Notes under the pieces: generated by a model
Database searches by the model: none
Told to the model about the DNA's origin: nothing
What the model saw: the letters and a program-made list of their open reading frames with translations, nothing else
Made by a program: the position numbers and the translations under genes
Assembly: GCF_900199635.1 (NCBI RefSeq)
Contig: NZ_LT962687.1
Span: forward strand, 729,501-793,500
From: Anaerotruncus massiliensis (ex Togo et al. 2026)
GTDB taxonomy: Bacteria; Bacillota; Clostridia; Oscillospirales; Ruminococcaceae
Direction of reading: 5' to 3'
Length of the DNA: 64,000 nt
Shown here: positions 22,570 to 31,931 of the stretch, piece after piece
Layout: every line of letters starts with the position of its first letter
Position numbering within the stretch: the stretch's first letter is position 1

Positions 22570-23937
22570 ATGGAACGCATGACGATCGATGAGATCGCGC
22601 GGGCGGTCGGCTGTCCCGGGAGCTATCCCGGCGCGGTCGACGTGATCTCGACCGACTCCCGGAGCCTGCCGGAGGGCTGCCTCTTCGTGGCGCTCGAGGG
22701 GGAGCGGTTCGACGGGCACGACTTCATCCCCGCCGCCCTGCGTTCGGGCGCCGCGGCGGCAGTCGCGCACGAGCGGCGCGACTACGGCCCCGGCACCGTG
22801 CTCTACGTGAAGAACACCCAGCGCGCGCTGATGGAGATCGCGAAGGCCTACCGCGCCAAATTCTCCATCCGCTGCGTGGGGGTCACCGGAAGCGTCGGCA
22901 AGACGACCACCAAGGAGATGATCGCCGACGTGCTCTCCTGCGCCTACCGGACCCTCAAGACGGAGGGCAACCTCAATAACGAGATCGGGCTCCCCAAGAC
23001 CCTCTTCCGCCTCGACCGCACGACCGAGGCGGCCGTCGTCGAGATGGGGATGCAGGGGCTCGGGGAGATCGCGGCGCTGGCCGGCGTGGCAAGGCCGGAC
23101 GTCGGCGTCATCACGAATATCGGCGTGAGCCATCTGGAGCGGCTCGGCTCCCGCGAAAACATCCTGAAAGCCAAGCTGGAGCTGGCCGACGCGCTGCCCG
23201 ACGGCGCGCCGCTCCTCCTCTGCGGGGACAACGACCTGCTTTCGCGGGTGCGGATCCCCCGCCTCGACGTGCGCTTCTACGGCATTGAAAACCCCGCCTG
23301 CGGCCTGCGGGCGAAGGACCTCCGCGAGGGGGAGGGGGAGACCTCCTTCCTCCTCTGCGGCGAATTCGGCGAGCTGCCGGTGACGATCCCCTGCGCGGGG
23401 CGGCACAACGTCCTGAACGCGCTCGCGGCCTTTTCCGCCGGGCTGGCGCTGGATATCCCGCCCGAAAAATGCGCGGCGGCGCTGCGCGAATACATGCCCT
23501 CCGGCATGCGCCAGAAGGTGGTGCACTGGCGGGGGATCACGGTGGTGGAGGACTGCTACAACGCCTCCCCCGACTCGATGCGGGCCGCGCTCGAGACGCT
23601 GGCGGGCCATCCCTGCACGGGCAGGCGGATCGCGGTGCTCGGCGGGATGCTCGAGCTGGGCGCGATCTCGGAGCGGGCGCACCGGGAAATCGGGGCGTTC
23701 GCCGCCGAAAAGGGGATCGACCTGCTGCTTGCATACGGCGGCGATGCGTGCTATTATCGACAGGGCGCGTCGGAGGGGGGCATCCCCGTCGAGCTCTTTG
23801 GCGATAAGGAGGAGCTGCTCGCGCGCCTGCGGGAGGAGATCCGCCCGGGCGACGCCGTATGGGTCAAGGGAAGCCGCGGCATGCGCATGGAGGAGATCCT
23901 CGAAGGACTGTATAAGGGAGAAGTTGTGAATGAATAG
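22570..23937 (+). CDS. murF: UDP-MurNAc-tripeptide:D-Ala-D-Ala ligase MurF
   Basis: The 455-residue protein shows MurF order: DSRSLPEGCLFVALEGERFDGHDF, the ATP loop VTGSVGKTTTKEM, LKTEGNLNNEIGLP, FTNIGV-type segment GVITNIGVSHLERLGSRENI and DCYNASPDSMRAALETL. It adds D-Ala-D-Ala to finish the pentapeptide precursor. The gene runs 8 bases into mraY, so they are translationally coupled. Length and motifs are normal. Confidence 0.96.
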   Translation: MERMTIDEIARAVGCPGSYPGAVDVISTDSRSLPEGCLFVALEGERFDGHDFIPAALRSGAAAAVAHERRDYGPGTVLYVKNTQRALMEIAKAYRAKFSIRCVGVTGSVGKTTTKEMIADVLSCAYRTLKTEGNLNNEIGLPKTLFRLDRTTEAAVVEMGMQGLGEIAALAGVARPDVGVITNIGVSHLERLGSRENILKAKLELADALPDGAPLLLCGDNDLLSRVRIPRLDVRFYGIENPACGLRAKDLREGEGETSFLLCGEFGELPVTIPCAGRHNVLNALAAFSAGLALDIPPEKCAAALREYMPSGMRQKVVHWRGITVVEDCYNASPDSMRAALETLAGHPCTGRRIAVLGGMLELGAISERAHREIGAFAAEKGIDLLLAYGGDACYYRQGASEGGIPVELFGDKEELLARLREEIRPGDAVWVKGSRGMRMEEILEGLYKGEVVNE

Positions 23938-24946
23938 CGGCATGACCCTCATCCTGATCACGCTGGTCGCGTTTGCCGTCACGGCCCTGCTGGGGTTCGT
24001 GATGATCCCCTTCCTGCACAAGCTCAAGTTCGGCCAGACGATCCTCGACATCGGCCCCGCCTGGCACAAGAAGAAGCAGGGCACCCCCACCATGGGCGGC
24101 GTCATGTTCATCATCGGCATCACGGCGGCGGTCGTGATCGGGGTCTCGACCCTCTGGCTTTCGCCCGCGGCGCAGGGATATCTTGGCGACCCGCGGGGTA
24201 ATATAAAGCTGTTTGCGGGGGTCGCGATGGCGCTCGCGTTCGGCGCGGTGGGTTTTCTGGACGACTACATCAAGGTGGTCAAGCACCGCAACCTCGGGCT
24301 GACGGCGCGCCAGAAATACCTGATGCAGCTGGTCATCGGGGTCTTCTACCTCGTGATGCTCTACATCGCGGGGGACCGCTCGACGGCGGTCGCGGTGCCC
24401 TTTTTGGGCACGCTGGAGCTCGGGCCCTTCTACTACCTGCTGGCGATGATCATCATCACCGGCTTCGTCAACGCCGTCAACCTCACCGACGGCCTCGACG
24501 GGCTCTCCTCGTCGGTCACCTTCGTCTATGCGGTGGTCTTCCTCGTCATCGCGGGGATTCTCCAGTTCGGCCAGGCGAGCGTGATCGCCGCCGCTCTCGC
24601 GGGCGGCACGCTCGGCTTCCTCGTCTGGAACTTCTATCCCGCCAAGGTCTTCATGGGGGACACCGGTTCCCTCTTTTTGGGCGGCCTGGTGGTGGCGCTC
24701 GCCTTCCAGGTGGGGATGCCGCTGCTGCTCGTCTTCGCGGGGGTCGTCTTCTGGTGCGAGGCCTTTTCGGTCATCATCCAGGTTTGCTACTTTAAAGCCA
24801 CCCACGGCAAACGGCTCTTCAAGATGAGCCCCATCCACCACCACTTCGAGATGTGCGGATGGAGCGAGGTGAAGATCGTCTCGGTCTTCGCCCTCGTGGG
24901 ACTCCTCGGCGGCGCGCTGGCCGTCTGGTCGGTGCTCCTGCTGTGA
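23930..24946 (+). CDS. mraY: Phospho-MurNAc-pentapeptide transferase MraY
   Basis: The 338-residue polytopic membrane protein has about ten hydrophobic segments and the MraY motifs KKQGTPTMGG, FLDDYIKV, NAVNLTDGLDGL, MGDTGSLFLGG and IHHHFEMCGWSE. It transfers phospho-MurNAc-pentapeptide to undecaprenyl phosphate to make lipid I. In most Firmicutes murD follows mraY; here the next gene is ftsW/spoVE after 48 bases, with no murD. Confidence 0.96.
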   Translation: MNSGMTLILITLVAFAVTALLGFVMIPFLHKLKFGQTILDIGPAWHKKKQGTPTMGGVMFIIGITAAVVIGVSTLWLSPAAQGYLGDPRGNIKLFAGVAMALAFGAVGFLDDYIKVVKHRNLGLTARQKYLMQLVIGVFYLVMLYIAGDRSTAVAVPFLGTLELGPFYYLLAMIIITGFVNAVNLTDGLDGLSSSVTFVYAVVFLVIAGILQFGQASVIAAALAGGTLGFLVWNFYPAKVFMGDTGSLFLGGLVVALAFQVGMPLLLVFAGVVFWCEAFSVIIQVCYFKATHGKRLFKMSPIHHHFEMCGWSEVKIVSVFALVGLLGGALAVWSVLLL

Positions 24947-24994
24947 CGCGGGGCCCCGGCCGAAATCAATCCAACGGAAAAGAGGTGCTTGCCG

Positions 24995-26146
24995 ATGGAA
25001 GCGGCACGGCCTGCGGGGAAAACCCGTAAAAAACGCATCCGGGCAGAGAAGGGCGGCATCGACCTGACCTTCATGTTCCTTGTGCTGATTCTGCTTGCGA
25101 TCGGGCTGATCATGCTCTTTTCGGCGAGCTACGCGTCCGCCTACTACGAGACGGGCAACAGTTTCTATTACATTTCCCGCCAGCTGCTCTTCGCGATCGT
25201 CGGCATCATCGGGATGTTCGTCGTCGCCAACATCGACTACCACATCCTGCACCGGTTCGCCTTCCTCATCTACATCGGCACCGTCTTCCTGCTCATCCTC
25301 GTGCTCTTTGTCCATACCCGTGAGGACGCGCGCCGGTGGATCCCGCTCGGGTTTACGACCTTCCAGCCGTCCGAGCTCGCGAAGTTCGCCGTCGTGCTGA
25401 TCTTCGCGCACCTCATCTCCACCAACTACGACAGGATGAAGGACCCCAAATACGGCGTCTGGCCGTTTTTGGCGCTGATGGGCATCGTGGTCCTGCTCAT
25501 GCTGCTCGAACCGCACCTGTCCGGCACCATCCTCATCCTGTCGATCGGCATCATCATGATGTTCGTGGGCGGCACCGACCTGAAATGGTTCATGATCGGC
25601 GGCCTGCTGCTGGCGGCGGCGGTCGTCGTCATCGTATTAATACCGGGCGTCATCCCCTACGCGATGAGCCGCATCCAGCACTGGCGCGACCCGTGGATCG
25701 ACCCGCAGGGCAAGGGCTTCCAGACGATCCAGTCGCTCTACGCGATCGGATCTGGCGGACTCATGGGCGTCGGGATCGGCAACTCCCGCCAGAAGCACCT
25801 CTATCTGCCCGAGCCGCAGAACGACTTCATCTTCTCGGTCGTGTGCGAGGAGCTCGGCTTCATCGGCGCGACGCTCATCATTCTCGTCTTCGTGCTGCTC
25901 ATCTGGCGCGGCTATGTCATCGCGATGCGCTGCCGCGACCGGTTCGGCTCGATGCTCGCCATCGGCCTCACGACGCAGGTGGGCGTGCAGACGATTTTAA
26001 ACATCGCCGTCGTCAGCAACACGATCCCCAACACGGGCATCAGCCTGCCCTTCTTCTCATCGGGAGGTACGGCGCTCGTCATGCTCCTGGCGGAGATGGG
26101 GGTCATCCTGTCCGTCTCCCGGCAGACCAACCTCGAGAAGGAGTAG
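24995..26146 (+). CDS. SEDS family protein FtsW/SpoVE
   Basis: The 383-residue membrane protein has about ten transmembrane helices and SEDS motifs: MLFSASYASAYYETG, ARRWIPLGFTTFQPSELAKFA, LLEPHLSGTILIL, the LPEPQNDFIFSVVCEELGF loop, and NTGISLPFFSSGGTALV. SEDS proteins polymerise lipid II with a class B PBP; its partner here is the PBP at 18839. I use ATG 24995, 7 bases after AGAGGTG, rather than TTG 24989. Vegetative FtsW and sporulation SpoVE cannot be told apart by sequence. A repeat array separates it from murG. Confidence 0.93.
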   Translation: MEAARPAGKTRKKRIRAEKGGIDLTFMFLVLILLAIGLIMLFSASYASAYYETGNSFYYISRQLLFAIVGIIGMFVVANIDYHILHRFAFLIYIGTVFLLILVLFVHTREDARRWIPLGFTTFQPSELAKFAVVLIFAHLISTNYDRMKDPKYGVWPFLALMGIVVLLMLLEPHLSGTILILSIGIIMMFVGGTDLKWFMIGGLLLAAAVVVIVLIPGVIPYAMSRIQHWRDPWIDPQGKGFQTIQSLYAIGSGGLMGVGIGNSRQKHLYLPEPQNDFIFSVVCEELGFIGATLIILVFVLLIWRGYVIAMRCRDRFGSMLAIGLTTQVGVQTILNIAVVSNTIPNTGISLPFFSSGGTALVMLLAEMGVILSVSRQTNLEKE

Positions 26147-26619
26147 CGGCGGCCTGCCCGGCCTTTGGCCGGAGCGGCTTCGCCGACGGCCGCTCAAAGG
26201 GGGCCCCGCCCCCTTTGGATCCCCCGCGAGGTGTCGCCTTGCGACCCGGCCCTGCGGGCCGGAACCTTAAGAGGAGCCTTCGGCGGAGGAATCATGGCGG
26301 CCTGCCCGGCCTTTGGCCGGAGCGGCTTCGCCGACGGCCGATCTCCGGCCCAAAAGCCGCCTGCGGCGGTTGGCCTCCGAAACGCGGCCTGCGGGCCGCA
26401 GTCAAAGGGGGCGGTACGCGCCACTTGTCCCTTCGGGACAAATGGTGTCCCCATTCGGGCTGTCGCTTCGCGACCCCTTTGGATCCCCCGCGAGGTGTCG
26501 CCTTGCGACCCGGCCCTGCGGGCCGGAACCTTAAGAGGAGCCTTCGGCGGAGGAGTCATGGCGGCCTGCGAGCCGTTCGAGGGGACGGGATATGGGATGA
26601 TTGGGAGGGCTCTGACAAC
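26147..26619. repeat. Array of GC-rich hairpins inserted between ftsW and murG
   Basis: The 473-base gap holds no gene. It is built of short palindromes (GGCCTTTGGCC, GGCTTCGCC, GGGGGCCCCGCCCCC, TGTCCCTTCGGGACA, GGCCCTGCGGGCC). A 95-base unit at 26211-26305 recurs at 26475-26569 with a single difference, and a 42-base unit at 26152-26193 recurs at 26300-26341. Part of it (about 26410-26475) reappears inverted near 39950-40015. Open frames here encode repeat peptides and are not genes. Confidence 0.85.
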
Positions 26620-27738
26620 ATGAGAATTCTGTTTGCGTGCGGCGGGACGGCGGGTCACATCAACCCCGCGATCGCCGTGGCCAACTTCATCAAGGCCCGC
26701 CATCCCGAGGCGGAGATCCTCTTTGCGGGCAACCCCAAGGGGATGGAGGCGCGCCTCGTCCCGAAGGCGGGCTTCGCCTTCGCGCCGATCGAGATCATGG
26801 GCTTCCAGAGGAAGCTCACCTGGTTCAACGTCAGGTACAACTTCCGCTCGGTGGGCTGCCTCATGCTCTCGTGGGGCCGCGCGAAAAAGCTCATCCGCGA
26901 TTTTGCCCCCGACATGATCGTCGGCACGGGCGGCTATGTGAGCGGGCCGATCCTGCGGGAGGGGGCCAAGCTGGGGGTGAAGACGGTCACCCACGAGTCG
27001 AACGCCTTTCCCGGCGTGACGACCAAGGTGCTCGCGCGCACGGCGGATAAGGTGCTGATTTCGGTCGAGGAGGCCAAACGATACCTGCCGCGGGGCAGGG
27101 AATACATCGTGACCGGCAACCCGGTGCGGGAGGAGATTCTCTTTGCCGACCGGGAGAAGGCGCGCAAAAAGTTCGGCGTGGGGGACCGGGTGTGCATCGT
27201 CTCCTTCGGCGGAAGCCTCGGCGCCCGCCGGTTGAACGAGGCGGTCGCGGGGCTGATGGCGTGGGAGCAGAGGCGCGGCGGCGTCTTCCACATCCACGCG
27301 ACCGGCTCGATCGAAAAGGACCGCTTCCCGCAGATGCTGGCCGCCGCCGGGGTGGACCCCTGCGCCCCCGGCCTCGACATCCGCACCTATATCGACGACA
27401 TGCCCGACTGCCTCGCGGCGGCGGACCTCGTCATCTCCCGTTCGGGCGCGATGACCCTCTCCGAATTGGAGGCGAGCGGCACCGCGTCGGTGCTCATCCC
27501 CTCGCCGAACGTCGCGGAGAACCACCAGTACCACAACGCGATGGTGCTGGCGGAGCACGATGCGGCGGTGGTCATCGAGGAAAAGGACCTGACCCCCGAG
27601 CGGCTGAGCGGCCGGGTGGAGGAGCTCTGCCGGAACCCGCAGACCCTGCGGCGGCTGGGCCGCAACGCCCAGGCGATGGCGATCATCGACGCGAACGAAC
27701 GCATCTATTCGGAAATCATGGCGCTTTACAAGGCGTAA
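26620..27738 (+). CDS. murG: UDP-GlcNAc:lipid I GlcNAc-transferase MurG
   Basis: The 372-residue GT28 enzyme begins RILFACGGTAGHINPAIAVANFI (the GGTxGHI loop) and has GTGGYVSGPIL, THESNAFPGVTTKVLA, SFGGSLGARRLNEAV and the C-terminal SRSGAMTLSELEASGTASVLIPSPNVAENHQYHNA. It converts lipid I to lipid II at the inner membrane face. The ATG at 26620 follows GGGAGG by 11 bases; an open frame upstream only reflects the repeat array. The array between ftsW and murG may affect read-through. Confidence 0.96.
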   Translation: MRILFACGGTAGHINPAIAVANFIKARHPEAEILFAGNPKGMEARLVPKAGFAFAPIEIMGFQRKLTWFNVRYNFRSVGCLMLSWGRAKKLIRDFAPDMIVGTGGYVSGPILREGAKLGVKTVTHESNAFPGVTTKVLARTADKVLISVEEAKRYLPRGREYIVTGNPVREEILFADREKARKKFGVGDRVCIVSFGGSLGARRLNEAVAGLMAWEQRRGGVFHIHATGSIEKDRFPQMLAAAGVDPCAPGLDIRTYIDDMPDCLAAADLVISRSGAMTLSELEASGTASVLIPSPNVAENHQYHNAMVLAEHDAAVVIEEKDLTPERLSGRVEELCRNPQTLRRLGRNAQAMAIIDANERIYSEIMALYKA

Positions 27739-27746
27739 TTTTCGCC

Positions 27747-27770
27747 GGGGACGCGAAAGCGTCCCCTTTT
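27747..27770 (+). terminator. Hairpin between murG and murA, possible partial terminator
   Basis: GGGGACGC-GAAA-GCGTCCCC has a GNRA-type loop and is followed by four T residues. The short U tract suggests attenuation rather than full termination. Confidence 0.6.
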
Positions 27771-27867
27771 ACACGTATTTGCCCTTTCACCCGGCGGGAC
27801 CATGCGGCATAGTATGGTTTTGCAAGGGCTTCCCGTACCCTTGCGAAAAGCGAAAGGGTGCGTGAAG

Positions 27868-29121
27868 ATGCCGAAACTGCTAATTGAAGGTGAAAAAAGG
27901 CTGGAGGGTCGGTTGCGGGTCCACGGGGCGAAAAATTCCGTGTTGCCGATTTTGGCGGCGACATTGCTGTCGGGAGACTGTGTGATACATAACTGCCCCC
28001 GCCTGACGGATGTCGACGCCGCCTGCAACATCCTCCAGCATCTTGGTTCCGAAACGCGGCGCGAAGGGGACAGCATCCTCGTCGGGGCCGCCGATTCCTG
28101 TTGCTGCTGCATCCCAGACGAGCTGATGCGCCGGATGCGCTCGTCGATCGTCTTTCTCGGGGCGATCGTGGCCAAATGCGGCCACGCGCGCATTTCGCTT
28201 CCCGGCGGGTGCGAGCTCGGGCCCCGTCCCATCGATCTGCATCTGGCCGCGCTTGAAAAGCTCGGCGTCACGATCGAGGAGGACCACGGCTACCTCAACT
28301 GCGCGGTGAAGGACCGCCTGCGGGGCGCGAGCATTCCGCTGCCCTTCCCCAGCGTGGGCGCGACCGAAAACATCATGATCGCGGCCTCCCTCGCCGAGGG
28401 GGAGACGGTCATCAAAAACGCGGCGCGCGAGCCGGAGATTTCCGATCTGGCGGCCTTCCTCAACGCCTGCGGCGCCAGGGTGCGCACCACGCCGGACGGC
28501 GACCTGCACATCACCGGCGTCAAGTCCCTGCACCCCGCCGAGCACAGCGTCATCCCCGACCGGATCGCGGCGGCGACCTACCTGTCCGCGGCGGCCGTCA
28601 CGGGGGGAGACGTGACGCTTGACGGCGTTTGCACCGAACACCTGGCGGCGGTGCTGCCCTATTTCGAGGAGATGGGCTGCCGGCTGAAAACCGCGCCGGA
28701 GGAGATCCGCCTGACCGCCGCGCGCCCGCTGCGCGCGATGAGCATGGTGCGCACGATGCCCTATCCGGGCTTCCCGACCGACGCGCAGTCCCCGCTGATG
28801 GCGGCGGCGTGCGTGGCGCAGGGGAGCAGCATCTTTGTGGAGAACATCTTCGAGAGCCGCTACAAGCATGTGCCCGAGCTCATCCGCATGGGCGCGGACA
28901 TCAAGGTGGAGGGGCGCGTGGCGCTCGTCCACGGGGTGAAGGAGCTGCACAGCGCGACGGTGCACTGCACCGACCTGCGGGGCGGCGCGGCCATCGCGGT
29001 GGCGGCGCTGGCGGCCGCGGGGGAGACGGAGCTGTTGGACATCGGCCACATCGACCGCGGATATGAGAACTTCGAGGAGAACCTGCGCGGGATCGGCGCG
29101 GCGATCCGCAGGGTCCCCTGA
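27868..29121 (+). CDS. murA: UDP-GlcNAc 1-carboxyvinyltransferase MurA
   Basis: The 417-residue protein begins KLLIEGEKRLEGRLRVHGAKNSVLPILAATLL and has the catalytic Cys in SLPGGCELGPRPIDLHL, where PEP/fosfomycin attach, plus PTLGKGSG-equivalent segment FPSVGATENIMIAA and GFPTDAQSPLMA. It commits UDP-GlcNAc to wall synthesis. The start at 27868 follows AAAGGG; I prefer it to the frame start at 27802. A run of four cysteines (DSCCCCIPDEL) near residue 75 is unusual. Firmicutes often have two MurA paralogues; this is the dcw copy. Confidence 0.95.
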   Translation: MPKLLIEGEKRLEGRLRVHGAKNSVLPILAATLLSGDCVIHNCPRLTDVDAACNILQHLGSETRREGDSILVGAADSCCCCIPDELMRRMRSSIVFLGAIVAKCGHARISLPGGCELGPRPIDLHLAALEKLGVTIEEDHGYLNCAVKDRLRGASIPLPFPSVGATENIMIAASLAEGETVIKNAAREPEISDLAAFLNACGARVRTTPDGDLHITGVKSLHPAEHSVIPDRIAAATYLSAAAVTGGDVTLDGVCTEHLAAVLPYFEEMGCRLKTAPEEIRLTAARPLRAMSMVRTMPYPGFPTDAQSPLMAAACVAQGSSIFVENIFESRYKHVPELIRMGADIKVEGRVALVHGVKELHSATVHCTDLRGGAAIAVAALAAAGETELLDIGHIDRGYENFEENLRGIGAAIRRVP

Positions 29122-29151
29122 CGGGTGGGAAAATTTGCCCCGCCGCCGCGA

Positions 29152-29181
29152 TTGCGCGAAACGCCTCCCGCGTGGTATAAT
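29152..29181 (+). promoter_or_regulatory. Promoter upstream of the ftsQ gene
   Basis: TTGCGC and an extended -10 (TG-G-TATAAT) are 18 bases apart. The start would give a 240-base leader rich in GC stem-loops before the ATG at 29428. A second TATACT box lies at 29381-29386 but has no good -35. Confidence 0.6.
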
Positions 29182-29427
29182 AAGCACGTTTCCAGGCACC
29201 GCCGCCCGCGCCCGCGGGGGCGGGCACGCGGCTTTCCCTGCCGCGGCCGCATCCCGGCCGTGCGGCGGCCGCGCGGCCAAATCCGACGGCCGGCCCCTTT
29301 TGGGGCGGCCGCGGGAAGTGAAAATCAGGTCCCGCGCGGCGGTTCGACAGGATTTGCAGGCATCCGCGGCGGATACGCGGTATACTGGTATCCGGCCTGC
29401 CGGGGACTATGATACACGGAGGACGTC

Positions 29428-30585
29428 ATGAAGCAGAAGCTCCTTTCATTCGGCGGCAGAACGCCCCGCGCGCCCGACCGGGCGCAGGCGGCGGCAGCCG
29501 CGGGCGCGCGCCGGCGCAGGAAGCGCACCGGCCGCCAGACGCTCTACTATCTGCTGATCCTGCTTGTCGCGGCGGCGGTCGTGGCCGTACTGTCGCTGAC
29601 CGTCTTCTTCCGGATCGAAAAGCTCGAGGTCACCGGCGTCACCAAGTACGCCGCGGAGGAGATCCTCGAGGCCAGCGGCGTCAAGGTGGGGGACAACCTC
29701 TTCCGGGTGAACGCGCGCAGGGTGGAAAAGAAGCTTACCCAGCAGTTCCCCTATGTCGAGGGGGTGGCCCTCAGGCGGACGCTGCCCGCGACCCTCACCC
29801 TTGAGATCGCGCAGGCAAAGCCGCTCGGCGCGGTATCCACGGCGGCGGGCTACGTGGTCATCGGCAAGACGGGCCGTGTGCTGGAGATCGGCGCGGCGTC
29901 GGTGCCGCAGGACGTGATGACGGTCACGGGCATGTACCTCTACGACCCCAAGGTGGGCCAAAAGCTGGGCGAGGGCTACACCAAGGAGGAAACGGACGAG
30001 GCGGATAAGGAGGCGTACGGCTTCCTGCTGCTCTCCCGGCTGATGGACGCGGTCGAGGAGACCGATTTCGGCAAGGTCTCCCTCGTGGACTTCTCCAACC
30101 AGCTCGACATGATGCTCGTCTACGACAACCGCCTGCTGATCGACCTGGGCGGCGGCACCGAGCTGCCCTACAAGCTGCGCTTCGCGAAGAAGGTGATCGA
30201 GGACGAGCTGTCCGACACCTTCGAGGGCAGGCTGGACGTGTCGCTCGCGCCCACCACGAACGAGATCTACTCCTGGCCGGGGGACATCCGGCAGGAGCTG
30301 GAAAAACGGCGGCTCACCGCCGCCGCGCAGGCCGGGGAGGGGGACAAAAAGCCCACCGTCCATTCGGACAACCCCGACCTCGCGGTCATCCCGGGCACCG
30401 CGCCCTCGAGCGGCGCGGAGGCGGCGGGCTCCTCCTCGGAGGAGGCGGCGTCCTCGGCCTCGCCGCAGGACGACCTCTTTGCGACGATCCCGGGCACGGC
30501 CCCCTCGTCCGCGCCGGAGGAGTCCTCCGCGGCGCCGTCGGAAGCCGCTCCGGAAAGCTCCCCGCCGGCCTCTCCGGCGGCGTGA
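29428..30585 (+). CDS. FtsQ/DivIB-type cell division protein with low-complexity tail
   Basis: The 385-residue bitopic protein has a basic cytosolic N-terminus, one transmembrane helix (TLYYLLILLVAAAVVAVLSLTVFF), a POTRA domain (IEKLEVTGVTKYAAEEILEASGVKVGDNLF) and the beta domain, then about 90 residues rich in Ser, Ala, Pro and Glu in which VIPGTAPSS / TIPGTAPSS is repeated. FtsQ links early and late divisome proteins. GGAGG lies 6 bases before ATG. The tail is longer than usual and probably disordered outside the cell membrane. Confidence 0.88.
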   Translation: MKQKLLSFGGRTPRAPDRAQAAAAAGARRRRKRTGRQTLYYLLILLVAAAVVAVLSLTVFFRIEKLEVTGVTKYAAEEILEASGVKVGDNLFRVNARRVEKKLTQQFPYVEGVALRRTLPATLTLEIAQAKPLGAVSTAAGYVVIGKTGRVLEIGAASVPQDVMTVTGMYLYDPKVGQKLGEGYTKEETDEADKEAYGFLLLSRLMDAVEETDFGKVSLVDFSNQLDMMLVYDNRLLIDLGGGTELPYKLRFAKKVIEDELSDTFEGRLDVSLAPTTNEIYSWPGDIRQELEKRRLTAAAQAGEGDKKPTVHSDNPDLAVIPGTAPSSGAEAAGSSSEEAASSASPQDDLFATIPGTAPSSAPEESSAAPSEAAPESSPPASPAA

Positions 30586-30618
30586 GGGAAATATTACATT
30601 TTGCCTTGCCGGGCGCGT

Positions 30619-30668
30619 TTGCTATTGATTTATCAGGCTGAATCTGATAAGATAATATTTAATAGTAT
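30619..30668 (+). promoter_or_regulatory. AT-rich ftsZ promoter region with inverted repeat
   Basis: This AT-rich island 75-120 bases before ftsZ includes TTGATT, then TTATCAG-GCTGAAT-CTGATAA (30630-30650, perfect 7-bp arms), then GATAATATT. -35/-10 spacing is not ideal for any pair (20 bases for TTGATT/GATAAT), so the exact promoter is unsure. Confidence 0.45.
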
Positions 30669-30740
30669 ATCGAATTGCGCGTTTGGATGATAAGGGACTT
30701 GCAGGATTCCATTTTATAGAATTGCACAGGGGGAACCGCG

Positions 30741-31847
30741 ATGTTAATGAACTTCGACATGGCCAGTGACAGTGAGAACGTTGTCTCGATCAAGGTGGTC
30801 GGGGTCGGCGGCGGCGGCGGAAACGCCATCAACCGCATGGTGCAGTCGGGGATGAAGAGTGTGGAATTCATCTCGATCAATACCGATAACCAGGCGCTTC
30901 TGCGCTCGCATGCTACATACAAGCTGCACATCGGGGACAAGCTCACCCGCGGCAAGGGCGCGGGCGGCAACCCCGAAAAGGGCCAGCGGGCCGCCGAGGA
31001 GAGCCGCGACGAGATCGCCTCGGCGCTCAAGGGCACCGATATGGTCTTCATCACCGCAGGCATGGGCGGCGGCACCGGGACGGGCGGCGCGCCCGTCGTG
31101 GCGGAGGTCGCCCACGAGATGGGAATCCTCACCGTGGGCATCGTCACCAAGCCCTTCAACTTTGAGGGAAAGCACCGCATGGAGCAGGCGGAGATGGGCG
31201 TCACCGCGCTGCGCGAGCATGTGGACGCGCTGCTGGTCATCCCCAACGAGCGCCTCAAGCTGATCTCGGAGGAGAAGATCACCCTCCAGAACGCCTTCTC
31301 CGCGGCGGACGACGTGCTCAAGCAGGGCGTCCAGTCGATCTCCGACCTTGTGAACATCCCCGGCGTGGTCAACCTCGACTTCGCCGACGTGACCGCGATC
31401 ATGAAGGACGCGGGCTACGCCCACATGGGCGTGGGCAGCGCCTCGGGCAAGGACAAGGCCCGCGCGGCCGCCGAAGCGGCGATCTCCTCCCCGCTCCTTG
31501 AAACCTCGATCAACGGCGCGAAGGGCGTGATCGTCAACATCACCGCCTCCCCCGACATCGACCTGGACGACATCGACGTCGCCTCCTCGATGATCCACGA
31601 GGCCGCGCATCCCGACGTCAACCTCATCTGGGGCGCGACCTTCGACGATTCGCTTCAGGATGAGATGAAGGTCACGGTGATCGCCACCGGCTTCGACAGC
31701 GACCGCAACTTCACCCTCCCCAACTACAGCTTCAGCAAAAAGACCGACGGCAAGGCGGAGCCCGGTGCTCCCGCGACCGAGGCCGGCGGGGACGACGACG
31801 ATAATTTCTTCGACATTCTGTCAATATTCAATAACAAGAAGAACTGA
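30741..31847 (+). CDS. ftsZ: Cell division protein FtsZ
   Basis: The 368-residue tubulin homologue has [17 protein letters not shown], the GTP-binding [30 protein letters not shown], and the T7-loop [15 protein letters not shown]. It assembles the Z ring. Before the end comes an acidic linker ([10 protein letters not shown]) and then [13 protein letters not shown], which differs from the common IPxFLR conserved tail and may be the lineage's own partner-binding peptide. ftsA, usually just upstream, is absent. The gene ends in a strong terminator. Confidence 0.97.
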   Translation: MLMNFDMASDSENVVSIKVVGVGGGGGNAINRMVQSGMKSVEFISINTDNQALLRSHATYKLHIGDKLTRGKGAGGNPEKGQRAAEESRDEIASALKGTDMVFITAGMGGGTGTGGAPVVAEVAHEMGILTVGIVTKPFNFEGKHRMEQAEMGVTALREHVDALLVIPNERLKLISEEKITLQNAFSAADDVLKQGVQSISDLVNIPGVVNLDFADVTAIMKDAGYAHMGVGSASGKDKARAAAEAAISSPLLETSINGAKGVIVNITASPDIDLDDIDVASSMIHEAAHPDVNLIWGATFDDSLQDEMKVTVIATGFDSDRNFTLPNYSFSKKTDGKAEPGAPATEAGGDDDDNFFDILSIFNNKKN

Positions 31848-31852
31848 TCTGT

Positions 31853-31892
31853 AACAGGGAGTATTGCCGGATTGGCAATACTCCCTGTTTTC
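31853..31892 (+). terminator. Intrinsic terminator after ftsZ
   Basis: A 16-bp perfect stem (AACAGGGAGTATTGCC and its complement) with a GGATT loop runs into T residues. It marks the end of the dcw cluster. Confidence 0.92.
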
Positions 31893-31931
31893 TCTGCAAA
31901 GAACCTGTAAAATGTCACGGGGGGACGCAAT

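Noticed and set aside
26165-26623. 152-codon frame across the ftsW-murG repeat array
   Set aside because: It translates duplicated DNA into duplicated peptides (PLWIPREVSPCDPAL twice). It has no SD and the same peptide appears from other repeat arrays in other frames.
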